Source of the DNA: an uncultured Armatimonadota bacterium
Lineage (GTDB): Bacteria; Armatimonadota; UBA5829; DTJY01
DNA: 10,824 nucleotides
Direction of reading: 5' to 3'
Assembly (NCBI GenBank): GCA_937875395.1
Contig: CALNCU010000055.1
Location: 1 to 10,824, forward strand
The first letter of the stretch is position 1, and the number at the start of each line of letters is the position of its first letter. Both the position numbers and the translations under genes were made by a program. Under the pieces are notes generated by a model, which was not told the origin of the DNA, did not search any database, and saw only the letters and a program-made list of their open reading frames with translations. Shown one piece after another: positions 6,337-10,824 of the stretch.

Positions 6337-6481
6337 TTATTGTAGTTCAAAGATATATGTGCTGTTATCTTCTGCATCAAATTTAAAATCCCTGCAAGCC
6401 TTGCCAAAGTATTTATTCTTGAAGGGCTCATAGGGATTTGGTAGCCAATCCTGCCAGTCTTGGGGGCTTAATCCTATTCAT
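6337..6481 (-). pseudogene. Possible frameshifted small gene (about 47 residues) or gene-end remnant
   Basis: Just after the DUF4380-type gene, ATG 6481 overlaps its TGA stop in an ATGA arrangement and has GGAG (6491-6488) 6 nt upstream, a proper translational-coupling signal. Read as it stands, it gives only 17 residues. The protein-like reading is in the next frame: 46 codons from 6477 to TAA at 6339-6337, including QDWQDWLPNPYEPFKNKYFG and RDFKFDAEDNSTYIFELQ. Removing one base from the run of five C (plus-strand G run 6462-6466) joins the ATG to that frame and gives 47 residues. The same frame is also in phase with the upstream gene, so a sense mutation of its TGA would append it there. 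A disrupted small gene, a homopolymer error, a remnant of a lost gene and chance are all possible. The family is not recognised. Confidence 0.4.
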
Positions 6482-7488
6482 TTCCAACTCCGATTTGATT
6501 TTGTGCCAGATGCTAAACTAATGATATTGCCCAAGTTCAGGTTTGATGGGTCGCCCGGAAAAGCGTGTGTATAAAGGAACCACTCTTCCGTAAACGATGT
6601 GCTCTTTCCCGGTTTTATATCCTCCCTGGGGCCTACAGGCTCCAATTCACATATAAGGTCTTTCCAGTAGAAGATGGCAGAGGTGATTGGCGCCACTCCA
6701 TCATAGATTCTGTTCTGATATGTTGGGAATCTTTTTATAAACAGGAGATTATTCTTGGAGATATACGCCAGCCAGCCCTGGTAGCTATCGAAGCCCAGCA
6801 TGGTCTGCGACGGTTCGCCTGTGATAAGGCAGCATCCCTCCCTTATTTGCACATTAGACTCATTTGCCGGCATGTATTGTATAATTTTGCCCCTGCCGTA
6901 CATGATATATTGCTTGGGAAATCTGCTAGACGGGTTGAGCGGAACTACGGCTATGCCCCCGCCCACCGCCAGGGTTCTTCCCCAAAACCCCCATGTTTTG
7001 GTCTCCTTTGAAATGTTCCTGATGGTCTGTTTGCAGGTAAGCTTTGATGTTTTTTCATCAAGCTTAAAGTCCCGTATAAGTTGTACACCAAGAACGGAAT
7101 CCGGCAGGCTTGTCATGCGGGCTGTCAGTCTTCCAGTAATCTCTCCCTTCCATGGTCCAATCCATAAATCTGGATGGGGTGGGATGTTAAGCGCCGGACC
7201 TACGTCAAACCGTCCGCCGTATATATCGTCTATCTTCTTGGCATCGGGAGTATTCATCCATCCGTTCTGGCTCTCATCTAATGCAATTATATTTCTGCCT
7301 TTCAGAGAATACTCAAGCACCCGCCCGCCGCAATGCGGCCCAAGCACCACCCTGGTATCCTTATTCTCCAGAAAGATGCAGTTCTTGTATCCTGCATAAT
7401 CAACATAACCCGCACCGGCATATACCGGAACAGAATTTGCAAGTGAAACTGAAATCGCAATAATTACCGATACTACTATACCCTTCAA
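6478..7488 (-). CDS. Secreted DUF4380-type protein
   Basis: I place the start at TTG 7488 (336 residues) because AGGAGGGG lies just upstream (7500-7493) and the product then opens with a standard signal peptide: K2, hydrophobic IVVSVIIAISVSLA, and likely cleavage after VYA (residue 24). The ATG at 7569 adds a basic 27-residue stretch that overlaps the preceding gene and would bury the signal. The mature part fits the DUF4380 pattern: an early strand with LGPHCGGRVLEYSLKGRNII, then GGRFDVGPALN and DLWIGPWKGEI, and a closing ELEPVGPREDIKPG followed by TSFTEEWFLY. The overall look is of a galactose-mutarotase-like beta-sandwich, suggesting sugar binding, but no enzymatic role is established for the family. 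It lies 46 nt after the large hydrolase and is probably in the same transcript. The stop is TGA. Confidence 0.85.
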   Translation of the reverse strand: MKGIVVSVIIAISVSLANSVPVYAGAGYVDYAGYKNCIFLENKDTRVVLGPHCGGRVLEYSLKGRNIIALDESQNGWMNTPDAKKIDDIYGGRFDVGPALNIPPHPDLWIGPWKGEITGRLTARMTSLPDSVLGVQLIRDFKLDEKTSKLTCKQTIRNISKETKTWGFWGRTLAVGGGIAVVPLNPSSRFPKQYIMYGRGKIIQYMPANESNVQIREGCCLITGEPSQTMLGFDSYQGWLAYISKNNLLFIKRFPTYQNRIYDGVAPITSAIFYWKDLICELEPVGPREDIKPGKSTSFTEEWFLYTHAFPGDPSNLNLGNIISLASGTKSNRSWK

Positions 7489-7501
7489 CCTGCCCCTCCT
7501 T
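7486..7501 (-). promoter_or_regulatory. Strong Shine-Dalgarno deciding a TTG start
   Basis: On the minus strand AAGGAGGGG (7501-7493) sits just upstream of TTG 7488-7486, with 6 nt between AGGAGG and the start. It fixes the start of the secreted DUF4380-type protein at the beginning of its signal peptide. Confidence 0.75.
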
Positions 7502-7534
7502 GGCGATGCCGGTGCTAAGAGATGTTTGTCCTGA

Positions 7535-10500
7535 CTAATTCTTATTGATATTGAGTCTGTAGACCGCATAGCCGTATCCGGGCAGCTCTATCTGAACTCC
7601 CTGCCTGCTGAGGGTATTGTAATCAATACTGGCAGACGTTCCTTCGGGAGATTTTGCCAGATAATACGAGGCGGCCTTGCCCCATCCCAGGGCTTCCGTA
7701 TTCACTTTAAAGCGAGCCTTCTGGATAGAACGATTCTCGGAATTGGCGAGCACCAGCACCGCTTCACGCTCATTAGAATAGACTGCAGCTCTTATATATG
7801 GGTTATCCGTAATCACCGCGCCCTGATTCTTCCAGTCAGAGAAGCTTAGCTTTGTAAAATCAACGCTCTTGAAACTCTTATACAGATTTAGCCAAGGTTT
7901 GAACCTGTCCATAACTTCATCCCGATTAAAAGGTGCGACATTACTCATGCTGGCACAAGAGAACAGCCCACAAAGCGCTAATTTACCGGCAAACTCTTTA
8001 GCATCCTCCATATCGCAACGCAGCATTCCCGGCATTCTCTCTCCCGGGAGAAGCGGCCACGAACGCACTATATGCGGATCGACTACTTTCTGAGTGTTGG
8101 GAATATGCTCAAAAAGCTCAGCTAGCCCATACAGATCAGGAATTCTACCCTCATTGGCATACCAGGGGTTCAATTCCTCTCCCACCCATATCAAATCAGA
8201 GAGATTATCCATCATTATTGTCGGATAATGACCGGTATGAGACCATACAAGTTTAAAACTACTCCTGGTCCATTCCCCAAATTCCAGAAGTCCCTCTATG
8301 TCCTGATGCTGCTCACCTCCAGCATGTCTGGGATTCCAACAAGGGCCCGTGGGATAAACAAAGTCATAATAAATTCCGTCATAAGAGAAAATTTTCTGCC
8401 AAGCCATTATCTGATTTTTCAAATAATCTCTATACCCTTTAGCTTCAAGGCACATCATATCGCCGTAAGCATCCGGCCTGGCAGGCGGAGTTTTTTGGGG
8501 TCCCATTGATACCCAATCCAACAGGTGTTCTTTATAAGCCGGCACAGTAGATTTTAGAAGCCCCTTGGCTACAAAGGGGATGTTTTTTATTCCGTATTGC
8601 CCAGCAAGTTTGAGCTGTTCAACCTTATCGGCGATTCCCTTCTTTTCTGCTGCCGATATATTCTCTGATGGATATTCACCAACAGGGCTGCCTCTCCAGC
8701 CATGGTTCAACATGAGATTCACGCCGCTATCCGGCAGCTTTCCTAAACGATCATCGGTGGTAAACCACCCATAACTGTCATTAACAGTAAAGTAATGCCT
8801 CTGCAAATGCTTATTAATCATAGGTAAGCCGATAAAATAAGAATAGCTCTTCTCTCCCTTTATCGTCAGCGGTTTATCCATATTAGAATAAGCTTCCACT
8901 ACCAGTGAAGGACCTCCCTGGGAGTTCCCTTGCACAGCCATATATCCTTCGCTGGCATTAGATGATAATTGATATCGCCAGCCGTGAGTATCGTTGCCGG
9001 GAACAAAATCTATACCTTCCCCACCTCTGCGGAACAACGATATAAACCCACCGCCCAACGTCTTGCCTTGAACCAACGGTGCCCCGGGAAAAACAGCTTT
9101 TCTGAACGCAGCCAGAACAGGCTTGTAGCCACACTCATCTAAAAGCGAGGCCATATCCAGCTTCAAAACCCCCACTTTTTCTACTGGAAGTGACTCAATA
9201 AAGTTGAATACCGTGTTTCTCTTTATATACCCCTGATTGTATTGATAGGTTGTCTGGTACTTAATACTGCAATCTTTACCGTCAACCGTCTTCAAAAGAC
9301 CGCTTACCTTTATCTCATTGCCCTTTGCTGAGATATTGGGGGATTTTTCATTGCTGCTGGAGTAAACCTTGCCGGCGCTCTGGATATAAATGGCTTCCGG
9401 TGATACCATAATGTCCTTGCCAGATGCATAAGGAAAAACTATGCTGCTTATTCCTCCTCCATTTCTTCTGGAATGCGTTATCTTCCAGTAGGGGCTGAGA
9501 ACGCTCACGTTATCCTTGCCTGAGACTACCTTAACTCCTTCGACCGGCAGTTGTATTTTTGGCGTTTCACCTCTGTTAGTCTGCGCGAACAACCGTTCAT
9601 ACTTTATATCAATGCCAAAATCTTGTCCGTTTTTGGAGATAAGAAACAACCCTGCCGGAGGAAAGGAGTGGATTACACCTTTTTGCTTTACATCCTGGTA
9701 GAACACCGGATAAGCACTTAAATCAAAAGGTTCCCTGTAAGCACTTGTGCTTTTTCTGTAAGAAGCAAGTTTGAAGTCTCCTTGCAGAGTTATGGTAATT
9801 TTTTCTGTAGCTGTGGGATAAACTGCTATCCTGGTATTTGTTCTCAATGCCTGCTGTTGAAATTCCGCCCCTATTCTCATCGGGATATTGCCGCATGTAT
9901 CGGTAACCTTTCCGGCTGGGGATATTACCTCAACTTTGCTTCCCACCAGCCAGTACGGCATAAATAAATGTACTCCGGCAGATGCAGCGCCGGTATTATC
10001 TCTCTTCCAGCGATAACGTATCTCGTTATCCGTACCTTTTACATCCATTACCCAGGGAACTGCAGATATTTTTCCTTTGCCAGTATAAGCAAAACCGCCC
10101 TTTACACCCTTATTTGCTGCCATTTCCCAGGCAGGGCTGTCATAGCCGGCAACGGATTGTATTGAGCCGTTTTCAATTCCCTCTACAGTCATAAGCGGCA
10201 GGCCGCCTATATCCAGATGACCGGCTCCGTTTCTTTCATTCACTCTCAAAGAGACGGCCCCGGCCTTGACTAAGGGAGCAATACGGCTGTCTTCAACTTG
10301 CAGACTGACTTTATCTGCGGCTTCACCGGCATTAAATGTCAGCAGTCTGCCGCCCATAAAACCCTGTATCTTGCCCAGGCTGATCTTTTGGCAGGGCTCT
10401 ACAGAAAAAGATATTTGGTGTCCCTGCTTCCAAAAGGGTATGATTACTTTTGTGCCTTCTATAGCGTCCCCACCCTGCAACCGGCATATCTGCCCGTTGC

Positions 10501-10824
10501 TTTTGACCACAAATAAAGGTACATCCTCATCCTCCAGCCAGCGCATTAACTTTATAGATAAAGCTACCGGCTGCTTTCCTGCCACTGCCGGGCCTTTTCT
10601 TTGATAATGCATGGATAACAAATTAGCCTTATCCTGCTTTACGACGGTTATATCATTTTCCCATTGGCTATTCAGTCTGCCCGATGCCGCTATTTTAACT
10701 ATTCCTTCTTCTCCCGGGGTAAGATTCAACACCGGAACAGCTCTTTTATTTTCCACCTTCCCCTGCGGAACATCCATATTTTTGACCCCGGTCAAGGCAG
10801 CAAGGCTTCCTTCCTGCCATTCAT
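7535..10824 (-). CDS. Large putative glycoside hydrolase of uncharacterised type (5' end outside window)
   Basis: The frame is open from the right edge (first full codon 10822) to TAG at 7537-7535, 1095 residues. A TTG at 10795 could serve as a start but has poorly spaced Shine-Dalgarno, codons before it read as protein, and no signal peptide follows, so the true start is probably beyond the edge. The N-terminal about 690 residues (down to about DNA 8730) are beta-rich and look like one or more sandwich domains. A TIM-barrel-like region follows (about 8730-7960). It contains LNHGWRG, QYGIKNIPFVAKG, and DGIYYDFVYP with an Asp at 8365-8363, then MMDNLSDLIWVGEELNPWY with an Asp at 8209-8207 and an acidic Glu pair. 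These resemble the nucleophile and acid strands of GH36/GH31-like and DUF6259/DUF6067-like barrels. The last about 100 residues form a C-terminal beta-sandwich (AVLVLANSENR, GYGYAVYRL). The substrate cannot be inferred. Confidence 0.75.
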   Translation of the reverse strand, partial: EWQEGSLAALTGVKNMDVPQGKVENKRAVPVLNLTPGEEGIVKIAASGRLNSQWENDITVVKQDKANLLSMHYQRKGPAVAGKQPVALSIKLMRWLEDEDVPLFVVKSNGQICRLQGGDAIEGTKVIIPFWKQGHQISFSVEPCQKISLGKIQGFMGGRLLTFNAGEAADKVSLQVEDSRIAPLVKAGAVSLRVNERNGAGHLDIGGLPLMTVEGIENGSIQSVAGYDSPAWEMAANKGVKGGFAYTGKGKISAVPWVMDVKGTDNEIRYRWKRDNTGAASAGVHLFMPYWLVGSKVEVISPAGKVTDTCGNIPMRIGAEFQQQALRTNTRIAVYPTATEKITITLQGDFKLASYRKSTSAYREPFDLSAYPVFYQDVKQKGVIHSFPPAGLFLISKNGQDFGIDIKYERLFAQTNRGETPKIQLPVEGVKVVSGKDNVSVLSPYWKITHSRRNGGGISSIVFPYASGKDIMVSPEAIYIQSAGKVYSSSNEKSPNISAKGNEIKVSGLLKTVDGKDCSIKYQTTYQYNQGYIKRNTVFNFIESLPVEKVGVLKLDMASLLDECGYKPVLAAFRKAVFPGAPLVQGKTLGGGFISLFRRGGEGIDFVPGNDTHGWRYQLSSNASEGYMAVQGNSQGGPSLVVEAYSNMDKPLTIKGEKSYSYFIGLPMINKHLQRHYFTVNDSYGWFTTDDRLGKLPDSGVNLMLNHGWRGSPVGEYPSENISAAEKKGIADKVEQLKLAGQYGIKNIPFVAKGLLKSTVPAYKEHLLDWVSMGPQKTPPARPDAYGDMMCLEAKGYRDYLKNQIMAWQKIFSYDGIYYDFVYPTGPCWNPRHAGGEQHQDIEGLLEFGEWTRSSFKLVWSHTGHYPTIMMDNLSDLIWVGEELNPWYANEGRIPDLYGLAELFEHIPNTQKVVDPHIVRSWPLLPGERMPGMLRCDMEDAKEFAGKLALCGLFSCASMSNVAPFNRDEVMDRFKPWLNLYKSFKSVDFTKLSFSDWKNQGAVITDNPYIRAAVYSNEREAVLVLANSENRSIQKARFKVNTEALGWGKAASYYLAKSPEGTSASIDYNTLSRQGVQIELPGYGYAVYRLNINKN

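Noticed and set aside
7489..7569. ATG start at 7569 for the DUF4380-type protein
   Set aside because: It would overlap the previous gene and place 27 basic/polar residues before the signal peptide. The TTG at 7488 has a far better ribosome binding site.

Overview
The window looks like an Armatimonadota (or closely allied) chromosome segment. The best clue is the prepilin-like protein at 763-1485. After its FTLIELLVVIAIIAILAA helix it carries an 'ILFPVFAQAREKAR' stretch, a wording I associate with Armatimonadota, unlike the 'LLPAVQAAREAAR' of Planctomycetes. The assignment rests on remembered family patterns, not on a search. All three stop codons are used as stops, so the standard code applies.

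Every convincing gene lies on the minus strand, so transcription runs from high to low coordinates. From 10824 down to about 3037 there is a tightly packed series. It begins with a very large putative glycoside hydrolase (5' end outside the window), followed by a secreted DUF4380-type protein, an alkaline-phosphatase-superfamily hydrolase with no signal peptide, an MgtC/SapB membrane protein, and a NodB-fold (polysaccharide-deacetylase-like) enzyme. Most gaps are 7-46 nt. The exception is a 163 nt spacer at 6315-6477 holding what looks like a damaged short coding region.

A GntR/LacI-type regulator (1800-2930) follows the NodB-like gene. It has its own textbook sigma-70-type promoter placed so close to its ATG that the message should be leaderless. 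A perfect 15-bp palindrome just upstream is a candidate operator.

After a 314 nt spacer (1486-1799) with a second damaged short coding region come a DUF1559 prepilin-like protein and a secreted protein with two N-L-x-x-N-G-x-x-E carbohydrate-binding-like modules. The latter starts at TTG and runs off the left edge.

Taken together this resembles a sugar- or glycan-handling locus. Secreted and surface proteins would meet the glycan, cytosolic hydrolases would process products, and a sugar-sensing-type repressor would control expression. The substrate cannot be read from the sequence. Two start codons (genes at 713 and 7488) are TTG with strong Shine-Dalgarno sequences, and several starts differ from the longest open frame. 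No tRNA, rRNA, CRISPR array, insertion sequence or convincing intrinsic terminator was seen.
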